Source: Galeruca laticollis (Eukaryota > Arthropoda > Insecta > Coleoptera > Chrysomelidae). From it: DNA of 64,000 nucleotides. The notes under the pieces were generated by a model. It was not told the DNA's origin, searched no databases, and saw only the letters and a list, made by a program, of their open reading frames with translations. Position 1 is the stretch's first letter; each line of letters starts with the position of its first letter. Made by a program: the position numbers and the translations under genes. The stretch is taken from NCBI GenBank assembly GCA_963921935.1, contig OY998175.1, positions 152,883,309-152,947,308 of the forward strand, read 5' to 3'. Below are positions 1 to 9,167 of the stretch, one piece after another.

Positions 1-79
1 TAAAAAATTATGAATATTAATATTTAAATTGTTTTTTCTTTATGTTACTTTCTTATTATACGCCTGATTACCTTATATT

Positions 80-1196
80 CAAGTTATTAGCTTCAAACTT
101 CAATGCCGTTGACAGGGCATCCACTAGAGCTTGGGACGGACCAAGCGCAGCGCTCTTTGCAACTCCTGATCTCTTAAGCCGTCTATGAATGCCTGGACAG
201 CTAGGCATTCCAAAATGCTTCCGTTTGCTGAAGAATATACAAAGCGGACCATTCTTGCAACCTCCGCTTCAAACTCCTGGATAGATTCACCAGATTTCTG
301 CCTCCTGTTTTTAAGCCGGTACTGGTAGACTTGTTCTAGGTGCGCTTTTGGCCATACCTCATCTCCAGGCGCTTCACCAGTTGGTCGAAGTCTTCAGACT
401 CGTCGGTATGTAGGGTTTGCAGGACATCAAGAGCATCACCTCGTAGGGCAACTGTCAGAGCTACCGCCTTTTCTCTGGAGGACCATCCATTTGCGCTGGC
501 CGCTGTGTTGAATTGCTTGAGGTAGTTGGGCCAGGAAGTTGTGCCGTCGAAGGTTGGTGGCTTCAATCTTACCTTGGTCTCTTCTGCTGTGTTGGACTCC
601 TGACGCAGTTCACCCCTTGACGGCTGGTGGCAGAATCGTTCTTCCACCGCATGGAACTTGATTTCGAGGGTCGACAAGCTACTCTCTAACTTCTCTACCT
701 GTGGATTGGGCTCTCCCTCTCTGCATACGGGCCCTGGTGGATGGGAGACGATATCTTGCAGCTTTTTCATCTCTTCTTCGATGCCGGCTGTTCTCCCTTC
801 TTGTTGAGACACCTTCGGAGAGATCTCGTCACGCTGGCTAAACATCTCGGCGGACAGGCTGGATATCTCCATGGACAAACTGGACACCTTCTGAAAGAGT
901 TCATCGGAGAGGCTGGACATCTTTTGAGATAGTTCGTCGCGCTGGCTGAACATCTTTTGGGATATTTCTGTGGACAGGTTGGACATCTGCGAGATTTCGT
1001 CTCGGATGAGGGTCATGGTCTTCATGGAGGGATCTTCAAACTCCACAGTCTCAGGATCAAAATACCCTGACTTTCATAAGGACCTTTCAATCGTGCCAGT
1101 AATACCGCATTGGGACCCGTCGTGTCCAAATCAAGTTCTTCCAGCTCTCTTCTCAATTCTGTAACTAACAAACTGGCTTATTTTCTTCCCGGACAT
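80..1196 (-). pseudogene. Ty3-like gag with N-terminal SAP-like domain, frameshifted
   Basis: Reading the minus strand from an ATG at 1196, the first 50 or so residues resemble a SAP module (TELRRELEELDLDTTG, then ARLKG), a fold that usually binds DNA. After a frameshift come FDPETVEF and a long run of degenerate heptad-like repeats (SLSDEL, SQRDEI), predicted coiled coil. Then follows the conserved gag start KPPTFDGTTSWPNYLKQF and the helix-rich ALTVALRGDALDVLQTL. The frame breaks after MRYGQK near 340 and resumes as YQYRLKNRRQKSGESIQEF and AFIDGLRDQELQRALRL, breaking again near 130. This is retrotransposon gag (particle assembly and RNA packaging), now non-functional. The 336-1046 segment is the longest open piece. 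Confidence 0.85.
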
Positions 1197-1229
1197 CTTG
1201 AAATCTTCACCCCCACACCTGATACCAGT

Positions 1230-1493
1230 TGTAATACGAGCGAGGGTTAAAACAATTTATTTCTACTAAACTACAAACAATTCAACGAACTAAACAACAA
1301 CTAAAAAGGATATTTACATTGAGAAATATGTTTTTGAAATATTTCCAAACGTCACATTTCCTCCCCTTTCAAATTCCCCTAGCCGTCCTCCCTTTTTCTT
1401 GTCAGTCCTCCTCTTTATGTCAGCTACCCTATTCTAGGTTATGTCGCTGTCATATTAGTCCGAGGCCTGTTACTATGTAGATATTCCATTACA
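1230..1493 (-). repeat. 5' LTR of the partial SAP-gag element
   Basis: 264-bp terminal repeat inferred from TGTAAT/ATTACA ends and from an adjacent tRNA primer-binding site (ACTGGTATCAGGTGTG read on the minus strand). The partner LTR is outside the window, so the outer boundary rests on the terminal dinucleotides alone. Confidence 0.6.
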
Positions 1494-1527
1494 ATACATA
1501 TTACGTGATGTGAAGTTATTATTTCAA

Positions 1528-1790
1528 TAAAATTTACTTTCTCGACCCTTAACTCGTGGAATCTACTCATATTACTGTTTTAAATGAAACTAACTGTTTC
1601 TATATATTTCGCCACAATATTTAAAAAATGTTAAAAACTTCTAAGACATTCGATATTAAATATATTCTGACGATGATATTTAATATCGAAACAATTGTCA
1701 ATTTATTACAAGTTTTTAACATTTTTTCAATATATTGTGGAATTATCTAGAGACAGATAGTTTAATTTTATAACTATATATACTCCTACT
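1528..1790. mobile_element. Penelope-like element 5' fragment with inverted terminal repeat
   Basis: Bases 1541-1575 match, on the minus strand, the start of the PLE ORF at 17617-17655 (SRFHE, VRVE region). Bases 1576-1790 form a large imperfect inverted repeat: a left arm with GTTTTAAATGAAACT and CCACAATAT, and a right arm ending in ATATTGTGG, GGAATTATCTAGAGACAG. The arms flank a hammerhead core. The same sequence, one copy only, is found at 15304-15420 at the 3' end of the full PLE. This is therefore a PLE 5' end with an inverted pseudo-LTR; the body of the element is missing. Confidence 0.7.
1655..1712 (+). ncRNA. Hammerhead ribozyme (type I, minimal stem III) of a PLE
   Basis: Core elements are in the right order: CTGACGA (1667-1673, fits CUGANGA), a self-complementary stem II (GATAT TTA ATATC, 1675-1687), GAAA (1688-1691), then C-AATT-G closing a two-base-pair stem III, and GTC with the predicted cut after 1699. 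Stem I pairs the AT-rich sequence before 1667 with AATTTATT after 1699 and can be extended by the inverted repeat out to CCACAATAT/ATATTGTGG. Hammerheads with tiny stem III are known from PLE terminal repeats in animals. Self-cleavage is inferred from the conserved core. Confidence 0.75.
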
Positions 1791-2057
1791 TATAACTATT
1801 TTAACTTTTATCCTACCATTCTAAAATTCAGCCTTTAAAACTAGTTTGTAACAAAATAATAATATAGTTCTCAGACCAAACTTTTGACTTTTCAATCCGA
1901 TGTAAGATTTAAGCAAATAAGCAATCCTGGTAGGGTGTATTATCATTGCCAATCATTAACATACCATGTGTTAAACATCACATGTGCATCACAGATTAAA
2001 CATACCTATCTGTGTGGCTAATATGGCTATGTTTTTGACGATAGGTAAATCTTCAAA

Positions 2058-2464
2058 AGCGATACATCTACGTGTGTTGTCAAAAATTAACATTCAACGT
2101 ATACTTAAGCTATATGTAGGTTATATTTATGATACAATATTTGGTATCTACGGTGCCTTACATCGACTTGTGTAAAAAATTACATTGTACCATCAATACT
2201 TGGTTTTTATACAATTAATAATTAAACATTCTAGAAGTATGTATGTTTTGGGTGTAATACGTGCTGCATATACCTACCCACCTAATAAACTAATCCATAT
2301 TAGTAATAATATCTTTTACAAAATCTATGTCTCGCTTTATATCCAAAAATTATATTAATATGAGAGAAACGTTTAAAGTAATTACATCTACTTGTAAAAA
2401 AAATTAACATTCAACATATAAGCTATACGTAGGTTATATTAATGATATAATATTTGGTATTTAA
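2058..2464. repeat. Two direct copies of a ~95-bp AT-rich repeat
   Basis: Bases about 2058-2155 and 2377-2464 share ACATCTACNTGT, ATTAACATTCAAC, AGCTATANGTAGGTTATATT and AATATTTGGTAT in the same order, about 315 bp apart. The ATTAACATTCAACG part recurs near 5284. No coding potential is seen. The rest of 1790-2631 shows nothing recognisable. Confidence 0.6.
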
Positions 2465-2631
2465 TGTGATAACAATAATCTGGATCTGTATATAATCAAT
2501 AATTTACTGGTGATTTCATCAAAATTTGATTTTACAAAAAAGTATTAAAGTAAATAAAGTTTCGCCATCTTACCGCGAATGTAGTGAATTATATCCTGAA
2601 AGTAGTAGTTTCCTGTAATCGCATAAAATAT

Positions 2632-3118
2632 TGTAATGTTTTTCTAATTTATTTAAACAGTAAACGGGCGGGATAAATTTTAAATAAACGGTAGGTTCAC
2701 TTACTTAATTTATTTATTCACTACACTAATTATATAAACAGTATATTCACTTAAACTAATTTATATTCACTTATTTACTGTTTGCTATTTCGGTGTATTC
2801 TTGTTTATTTCACGAGATCACTTTATCCACTGTTTATCTCACGATGTCAAATTATAAACTGAACTAACTCTTCCTGGTCGGTCCCTTATATATTCGTGCC
2901 TTTTTCACTAGATAATTCTAGATTGCGGCTTACACAAAAACGATTGGCTTTCTGGCATTTTCTAGACAAGACTGGTCACAAAAACAATGTCTAGATAAGA
3001 TAGTCACAATCGTAAACAATTCTAAGAAACCCCTGCGCATCCGCCATAATTTTAACTCTAATACCTGGTTTAGGCAGATTCGGATTTAGGGACTATACCA
3101 GTGTGCTGTTTCGTAACA
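2632..3118 (-). repeat. 3' LTR of macro-domain element
   Basis: Direct repeat of 4560-5067, about 487 bp. It differs from its partner by scattered substitutions and several small indels (for example, the partner has extra copies of AACTAATTTATAT). The divergence implies an old insertion. The purine tract adjoins its start. Confidence 0.92.
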
Positions 3119-3719
3119 TTACCACCTCCTTAAATGGAAGTTCCTCCTGGAACTTTTGGGTAGCGGAGACTGGATGTTTGAATCGGCAACTGGCCCCATT
3201 TCTACACTTTCCGATCTTATGGAAATAGCAGGGCATCGTCTTCCTCGGATACTGATAACGGGGGTTGCAGCTGCAAATTAATATCTGGACACCGGTATCT
3301 TGAAAGATAATATCTACCATGTTTCTGATGACTCGCCAATCCAACTGGTTACTCGCTATCTTAGGTATAGCCAGCTTCTTCACGATGGATTCAAACACAT
3401 GGTCTCGGAGGTTTCGAAGTGCTTCCCACACATCGCGGTAGGTAGATCGATCTTGAAATTCATTTTTAGTTACCACGTAGAAGACGTACCGCGAATTATG
3501 TTTCAGTTTCAGCGTCTTGCCAGGGGCTGGAATCTGGTCTTCAAGTTTTTCTAATTGTCCGAACTTCTTTCGAAAGACGGATGCCAACCTTCGTGCGTTC
3601 TTGAGACGGGCGGGGGTGTTGTATGCCAGTGAATAATCTTCCGGGAGAGTGAACAAGTCTTGTCGTCCACGACATTTTTCCATCGAACGTTGAGGCCTTG
3701 GCTCGGGTAAAACTGCCAA
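3093..3719 (-). CDS. OARD1-like macro domain with C-terminal CCCH zinc finger, carried by LTR element
   Basis: This open frame of 208 codons is read from a non-ATG codon. Residues about 20-145 match, in order, the macro domain of the OARD1/TARG1 family (ADP-ribosyl hydrolases): DLFTLPEDYSLAYNTPA, SVFRKKFG, RYVFYVVTKNE, TYRDVWEAL, LAIPKI, QLDW, and VQILICS. In place of the family's GAGI loop it has NARRLA. The GCGLD loop is shortened to a form with Asn where the catalytic Asp is expected, so enzyme activity is doubtful; ADP-ribose or nucleic-acid binding may remain. A CCCH finger follows (CYFHKIGKCRNGASCRFKH, spacing C-x7-C-x5-C-x3-H), an RNA-binding type. The frame ends inside the 3' LTR. It overlaps, in another frame, the residual gag motif TFDGKMSW, so the capture joint sits in gag. 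It may be read by frameshift or from its own start. It could be a retrotransposed host gene. Confidence 0.85.
   Translation of the reverse strand: MAVLPEPRPQRSMEKCRGRQDLFTLPEDYSLAYNTPARLKNARRLASVFRKKFGQLEKLEDQIPAPGKTLKLKHNSRYVFYVVTKNEFQDRSTYRDVWEALRNLRDHVFESIVKKLAIPKIASNQLDWRVIRNMVDIIFQDTGVQILICSCNPRYQYPRKTMPCYFHKIGKCRNGASCRFKHPVSATQKFQEELPFKEVVMLRNSTLV
3119..3134 (-). promoter_or_regulatory. Polypurine tract of macro-domain element
   Basis: On the minus strand AAGGAGGTGGTAA lies directly upstream of the 3' LTR start TGTTACG, the normal place of the plus-strand DNA primer in LTR retroelements. Confidence 0.7.
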
Positions 3720-3799
3720 TGTCTTCTAACTTAGGGTGTGTTTCTGTCTTGCAAGTTTTTCGTTTGCTCGGTCTTCTTTTCTTCCGCTGGCGTGTCTTG

Positions 3800-4515
3800 A
3801 GTTCTTATATCTGTCATCTTTTTATCTTTTATTCTAACTCCTTGATTTTCTCGTCCACCCTTATCATCTTATTCTCAATCTTCTTGTCCATCGCTGTAAT
3901 CTTATTCTCAATTTTCTCGTCCATCGTTGTAATTTTATTCTCGATTTTCTCGTCCATCGTTGACATTTTATTCTCGATCTCGTCCATTGTTGACATCTTA
4001 TTCTCGATTTCAAATTTTAGAGACGAAATTTAATTTTCAACGTCAGCGGAAATATCATTTTTCATTAATAAAGTATCGGCAGATATATCTTTCTTCAAAG
4101 CAGAAATGTTGTCGTTAATATTAGCAGAAATGTCGTTCTTCATAGCAGAAATATCGCTTTTCACATTCGTTGAAATTTTCTCTTCCATGGCAGAAATATC
4201 GTTCTTCATAGCAGAAATATCGTTTTTCACATTCGTTGAAAGTTTCACTTCCATGTCAGAAATCTTCTCGTCCATGTTCTCTTCCATGGCAGAAATCTTC
4301 TCGTCCATGTTAGCAGAAATATTAGCAGAAATTGACGAGATTAAGGTGGAAGGCTCGTCATTAAATAAAGCTGTTTCTGGATCAAAGCCGTCATTTTCCA
4401 GTGCCACTTTAAGTCTTTCTACTAATTCACTTTTCTTACCGGACGTTTCCATCTCACGATCTTCCAATTCTGCTCTTAACTAGGTCACTTTCAAGTCACA
4501 TAGTCTCTTGGCCAT
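3800..4515 (-). pseudogene. SAP/coiled-coil gag N-terminus of macro-domain element
   Basis: From the ATG at 4515 the frame reads MAKRLCDLKVT, a stop, then LRAELEDREMETSGKKSELVERLK, a clear SAP-like module, then FDPETALF and about 20 degenerate repeats of the type DISAMKN, DEKISAMEE and IENKMSTMDE that predict a long coiled coil. The piece 4030-4467 is open. One in-frame TAA near 4030 separates it from further repeats in the same frame to about 3830. Gag homology then picks up at TFDGKMSW near 3690 and ends there. In function this would be the assembly part of a gag. The strongly internally repeated DNA suggests growth by slippage. Confidence 0.8.
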
Positions 4516-4542
4516 TTTTACGTAGCAATTTATTTATAATAT

Positions 4543-4559
4543 CCCACACCTGACACCAA
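4543..4559 (-). promoter_or_regulatory. tRNA primer-binding site of macro-domain element
   Basis: TGGTGTCAGGTGTGGG on the minus strand, one base after the 5' LTR end. Its 3' neighbour is the gag leader. The tRNA species was not assigned. Confidence 0.7.
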
Positions 4560-5067
4560 TGTAATGTTTTTCTAATTTATTTAAACAGTAAACGGGTGGA
4601 ATAAATTTTAAACACACGGTAGGTTCACTTAATTTATTTATTCACTATACTATTCACTAATTATATACACAGTATATTCACTTAAACTAATTTATATAAA
4701 CACTTAACTAATTTATATTCACTTATTTACTGCTTGCTATTTCGGTGTATTCTTGTTGATTTCACGAGATCACTTCATCCACTGTTTATCTCACGATGCC
4801 AAATTATAATATGAACTAACTCTTCCTGGCCAGTCCCTTATATATTGGTGCCTTTTTCACTAGATAATTCTAGACTGCGGCTTCAAAAACAATTGGCTTT
4901 CTGGCATTTTGTAGATAAGACTGGTCACAAAAACAATATCTAGATAAGATAGTCACAATCGTAAACAATTCTAAGAAACCCCTACACATCCGCAATAATT
5001 TTAACTTTCATACCTGGCTTAGACAGAGTCGGATTTAGGGACTATACCAGTGTGCTGTTTCGTAACA
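4560..5067 (-). repeat. 5' LTR of macro-domain element
   Basis: About 508 bp, partner of 2632-3118. Flanked on the outside by the ATAT target duplication. Confidence 0.92.
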
Positions 5068-5285
5068 ATATCATATTAATTAATAGTGTTTTACCACAGA
5101 ACACAGAAGTTGATCGGTTATTTTCGCGTTGTTTTTGTAAGTGGTTACAAAAAGTATAATCACAACGTAATAGAATTCTTGAAAAATTTTTGTTTTGTTA
5201 CTTTATAAAATTTTAATTGATTTACGGTGATTGGTGATAAATTCTATGTCTACCTGTTATTATATTATAATTGTTTTTTAAAAAA

Positions 5286-5490
5286 TTAACATTCAACGAA
5301 ATGCGGGCCATAATTGTTGATATTACTCGAAATTGGCGCCAATCGTGACGCGGGGTCGTATCGTTTTGTGTCAAAAGTATGTGGCGCGTTGATCATACTT
5401 GTAATTTGAGCCAATCGTGAGCGTCTACGTGGCTTTAACGGTTTTGCGCCATAATTGTTGTTGATCTTTCTTGGAATTTGCGCCAATTTG
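5286..5490. repeat. Three copies of a 72-bp GC-richer tandem repeat
   Basis: The motif TTGNGCCAAT falls at 5339, 5411 and 5483, exactly 72 bp apart, with GCCATAATTGTTG and CGTGA(C/G)CG blocks recurring around it. It is clearly richer in GC than its surroundings. On the minus strand it stays open for 66 codons (LAQI/INNNYGA-type repeats) because 72 is a multiple of three; there is no other sign that it is translated. Confidence 0.7.
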
Positions 5491-5988
5491 TCACTTGGCC
5501 CTGTGCTGTTGTTGGTGATAGTATTGTGAGTGTAGAGTTTTTAAAAGAATTGTATGGAGTGCAAGAAGCAATGTAGGAGTTTCCACCATATCTTCAAGCA
5601 TCATTATACAAATGATGTGCGAGGATGTTTTGAAAAGTTCCTCAGAATTCTGATTGTGTAGAAATTCGCAGAAATATATACCACAGAAATATTTGAAAAT
5701 ATCACGCTCAACCGATTGTTTTCTACCATGCCGTGTTTGAAATATTAGAAAGGTGTTCAATTGATTATCAGACGATTCAGGGAGGGAAGTCATGAAATAC
5801 CATCCGCTACGTGACATGTCCCTTCCAGTATTGTATTATGTGTTACTTACCATAATGCTACAATGGATTTTGGTATTTCGATTATTACCGAAGATACTTC
5901 GGGATATTACGTATGAATCCAACAATTGTTAATTCGTCTAGTTTGTTGCATACCGAAATGAAAATGATGTTATGGACGAAGATGTGTT
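5491..5988. other. No recognisable gene
   Basis: A 108-codon minus-strand open stretch lies in 5491-5817 without any recognisable domain or convincing start. I see no element ends here. Confidence 0.5.
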
Positions 5989-6243
5989 TTGGCATTTGAA
6001 AATAGAAAAGATAAACATGTTTGGGAAAATCCATGGACGACTATTAAGAATTACCAACCGTATCTAAGTCAGGACTTAACCAATTTATTGGAGCAAGATA
6101 ATGTGGAAGAAGTCCACGGATGTGAAAAGTTCACATGTAATATATGTACTTTTTCACATTCGTGGAGAATAGCCATGATCAAACATCTAGTGAACGTCCA
6201 TAAAAGGAGGGGTAATTATAGGAAATATATGGTGTGTAATTAG
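5989..6243 (+). CDS. Possible exon with one C2H2 zinc finger
   Basis: An 84-codon open frame without its own ATG. It holds one canonical C2H2 finger near its C-terminus (FTCNICTFSHSWRIAMIKHL followed by VNVH: C-x2-C-x12-H-x4-H) after a charged stretch (KDKHVWENPW, LTNLLEQDNVEEVHG), and ends with a stop at 6241-6243. It could be the last exon of a zinc-finger gene or the C-terminus of a transposon-encoded protein. It precedes two THAP-coding loci, another zinc-binding DNA-binding fold. Confidence 0.45.
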   Translation: MAFENRKDKHVWENPWTTIKNYQPYLSQDLTNLLEQDNVEEVHGCEKFTCNICTFSHSWRIAMIKHLVNVHKRRGNYRKYMVCN

Positions 6244-6882
6244 ATTTTGTATATATTTTTATTTGTGTTGTATTTGACGGATCAAAACATTTGTTTATAT
6301 GTATATAGTTATAGTATATTTTTAGTCTTACTATTGTCGTCTTTAGGATTGTGTATAATCCTCAAAATTATCTATTATATTTTATAATTATAAGTTATTT
6401 AAACTCTTTTCTATCGTCTCCTTTGATTTTAGTAACTTTCCCTCCACATCCCGTTGTAGCGATCATAGACAAATAATAATATGTTTATTTCTCTATGGTA
6501 GCGATGTTCCCTCTCATTTTATACAATTAAAGCTCCGCTCCCTGTATGTAATGCTCCTATGATGTAGAATTTTAAATTTTGTGCTTCTTTTTTTTCAATT
6601 CCAATTATTATTGACTTTACTCATTTTTAATTGAGATCGGATACATGTATAACTTTTGCTAAACATGTGATTATAAATACAAGTATTTCATATTGTTTTT
6701 TAGTTTTTTGCGCTGTTTGCCTCGCGCTTTTTGCTCGTTTACGTTTTATATGTAGGAAGAACATTTTCAATCTTGTCATTTGTCAAAGTTTTGTTTACAT
6801 TTTATTGTTGATATATAATAATATAATCATAGGATATATTTGAATATATTTACAACTTTGTATAATATTCTATATTTCTAGA
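6244..6882. other. AT-rich spacer upstream of the THAP gene
   Basis: T-rich, with only a hydrophobic 70-codon open stretch (6631-6843) that shows no domain. Probably intergenic or promoter sequence for the gene at 6883. Confidence 0.4.
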
Positions 6883-7371
6883 ATGGGAAGAGTCACCTGC
6901 CTTGTTCGTGGATGTTTCTCAAAAGCCGGTGAAGGAATTGGAATGTTTAAATTACCATTAGATGACAAAAAACGGTTGGTCCAAAACTTGTTTTTATTAA
7001 GGTATCATTTTAATAAATATTTTACAGTTTACTATTCATTATCTTAGCGTTAAAACATGGTTATTGGAATCCAATCGGGAGGATTTGTTGCAAAAATCCT
7101 TTGAAGATTTGAGTTATTTCAAGATTTGTGAACACCATTTCGAAAAAAAATTTGTGATAAAAGGTGCAAGACATCATTTGTCTAAGGAAGCTATTCCAAC
7201 AATTTTTCATGGATTAAAACGAAAAAGGAGTACAGTTTTACCAGGTCAGTTGATACATCATATCATGTCATAACTAGTTATGTTGTCTCATTTTTAGATA
7301 ATGAGGTAAACTCTGAAATAGATGTGCACTATAAAACAAAAGAAATGACCTCGTCAATGGGTGGTTACTAA
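6883..7371 (+). CDS. Small THAP-domain protein, three exons (6883-6974, 7048-7244, 7298-7371)
   Basis: Joining three exons at GT/AG borders gives a continuous frame of about 120 residues: exon 1 MGRVTCLVRGCFSKAGEGIG, exon 2 beginning RVKTWLLESN with LSYFKICEHHFEKKF, exon 3 DNEVNSEIDVHYKTKEM. The C-x4-C, the Trp and the later C-x2-H followed by F give the THAP C2CH zinc fold, which binds DNA and occurs in insect regulators and P-type transposases. Almost nothing follows the domain, so it is either a minimal THAP protein or the N-terminus of a longer one. Two short introns (73 and 53 bp) fit insect genes. AATAAA-like signals (7376, 7394) follow the stop. Confidence 0.65.
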
Positions 7372-7560
7372 ATTTAATAAATTATTTAGTTAATAAAGTT
7401 TCAACATAGGTATATGCAAAGTAAAATTACCTAATTTTCTCTTCCATCTTTTGCTAAAAGTCATTTATTGCTTTTTTATTCTTATCACCATGGTTTTGTT
7501 TATTTTGTTTCAACTAACAACTTAACAAGGAACTGTTATTAGTTTATGTTATTGAGCATT

Positions 7561-8476
7561 ATGCCAGGATCATGTGCTGTATTAAATTGTGTGTTGATAA
7601 AGTACCTCCAAGACACAGATTTCCCAATCCAATAAAGCATAAGGAGTGCTTTAAAAAGTGGGTTAATCTGTGTGGCAATGTAAGAATATTGTGAAAAGAC
7701 CCACAATTAGTTTACTTATCTGACAGGATTTGCCACATTCATTTTCGAAAAGATGACTATGCAAGTAATCAATTTATTAAAAACGCATGTGTCCCATCTC
7801 TCTTTCTGCCCTCTCCGTTGACAAGTAAGTATCTTCGTCCATGCGAAGTTACAAAGCAAATACTAAATTTTAAATTGTACATCATATACACAAATTTGAT
7901 GAGTTTATCTGATACATGAAAATTAGTAATCAAAAATGTTTATGACATGCATATAAATGAAATTGTGGTTTTAATATCTAAAAATTTAAATCTTTTTAAA
8001 ACTTAATTTATTAATATCAAAAGTTATATTTAACAAACCAAACAAAATGCTTATTTCAAGATGAAAATAGTTCTACACCAATGGCGAATACAAATGTGAT
8101 GGATGCACCTAAAACTTCTGAAAATAGTTTAGTAACACCTGGAAAAAGGAGTCACAGATGTTGCGTTAATGGCTGCAATGATTTAATGAGTATCAGACAC
8201 CGATTTCCAAAGAGAGAACCTCATATTTTTGAAGCTTGGATCAAAATTATAAAACCCTCAGGCTATCAATCGTTATCTATGGATGTGATATATAATAAGT
8301 ATGTAGTATGTGATATCCATTTTAGAGAATGTGATAGAATACCTAAAATGTGTAGAATGCGTGGAATTTCAGCAGTAGCTATACCTGTATTGAAAATACC
8401 TGGACTAGATAGTGAATATGCTGAAGCAGTTATAAAAGAAGCCATAGGTAAGTATTTAATTGATTTTGGGTCATAA
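7561..8476 (+). pseudogene. Second THAP locus with two THAP domains, probably decayed
   Basis: MPGSCAVLNC opens a THAP domain at 7561. A 2-nt phase change follows, then DKVPPRHRFPNPIKHKECF KKWVNLCGN up to a GTAAGA donor at 7679. The matching half, YLSDRICHIHFRKDDYASNQ, follows an intron and ends at a GTAAGT donor near 7827. It then splices in frame to 8062-8448, which encodes a second THAP fold (RCCVNGCNDLMSIRHRFPK, later VVCDIHFRECDRIPK) and ends at GTAAGT. The broken phase in the first exon makes this a likely pseudogene, though the second half alone is open for 131 codons (8081-8476). Tandem THAP modules suggest a family that expanded locally. Confidence 0.55.
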
Positions 8477-8689
8477 GTTGATATCTTTATAATAAATTCT
8501 GTTATTTATTGAATATTAAATGCACCTCTTGTATTATTGTCAAGTATTAGCAGAATTAGTCAGTTACAGATTTTTTGTATATAAACTATGGATAAAATTA
8601 GATTTTTCTTGAAGTACAGTTTCAACATGTTTAAAAAACTTTTTACAAATGTTTTCCCACAAATGACATACATTGATATACATATATAG

Positions 8690-8706
8690 GGTGAATGTGC
8701 CTGTTT
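8690..8706. repeat. Left TIR of pogo-type element
   Basis: 17 bp, exact inverted match to 12367-12383. TA duplication at 8688-8689. Confidence 0.93.
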
Positions 8707-9167
8707 GCGACCAATTAACAAGAATTTCGACTTTGAGGTGTAATAAACCAAGAAAATTAATTTATATTTCAATTGTCATATCATTTTCGGGTTGTTTGAA
8801 GTCTTGGAATGGGTTTAAAAAGTCTTTTCAGTGTTTTTATTCATAATTTTTTGAATAAATTGAATGAATGTAAAAAAAGTACATTTTAGCTTGTTTTCAA
8901 CCATCCATCACGATTCTCGTCCACTTTAGAGTTGGTTCTCGACCGCTTCAAAAGAATAGGAGATACCATACCTACGTAGATCCTTATAAACCTGGAGCAT
9001 CAATTGTTGTGTTTCTATGTATCTTTTATTTTTCTTGCTAAGGTACCCATCAAATGAAACAAAAATTAGAACACAAAACATAATCATTTTAATATATTCA
9101 ATAAGTTGATACAAAAACAAAATATATACAAATTCTAAAGATTATTTTTTTAAATGCTAACGATTTC

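Larger units (their letters stand above)
1..1493 (-). mobile_element. LTR retrotransposon with SAP-type gag, 5' portion only
   Basis: Minus-strand LTR element whose 5' LTR (1230-1493), primer-binding site (about 1214-1229) and decayed gag (80-1196) are in the window; the rest lies beyond base 1. The LTR ends form the inverted pair TGTAAT/ATTACA. The sequence next to the LTR closely resembles the PBS of the macro-domain element at 2632-5067. The gag also has the same order of parts (SAP-like segment, FDPET motif, coiled coil, TFDG motif), so the two belong to one lineage. The right-hand target duplication cannot be checked because the other end is outside. Confidence 0.8.
2632..5067 (-). mobile_element. 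Complete compact LTR element encoding SAP-gag plus macro domain
   Basis: Two direct LTRs (2632-3118 and 4560-5067) start TGTTACG and end ATTACA when read on the minus strand. They flank 1.44 kb with a primer-binding site (TGGTGTCAGGTGTGGG, 4543-4558) and a purine-rich tract (AAGGAGGTGG, 3121-3130). The 4-bp target duplication ATAT is at 2628-2631 and 5068-5071. There is no protease, reverse transcriptase or integrase. The interior codes for a SAP/coiled-coil gag start and then an OARD1-like macro domain with a CCCH finger. It must have moved with help from another element; the SAP-gag element at 1-1493, with a nearly identical PBS, is the obvious kind of helper. Confidence 0.92.

Noticed and set aside
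4106..4483. 125-codon plus-strand frame
   Set aside because: Antisense of the repetitive gag coiled coil, open only because the sense strand is repeat-built.
5491..5817. 108-codon minus-strand frame
   Set aside because: No recognisable domain, no convincing start context, no homologue recognised.
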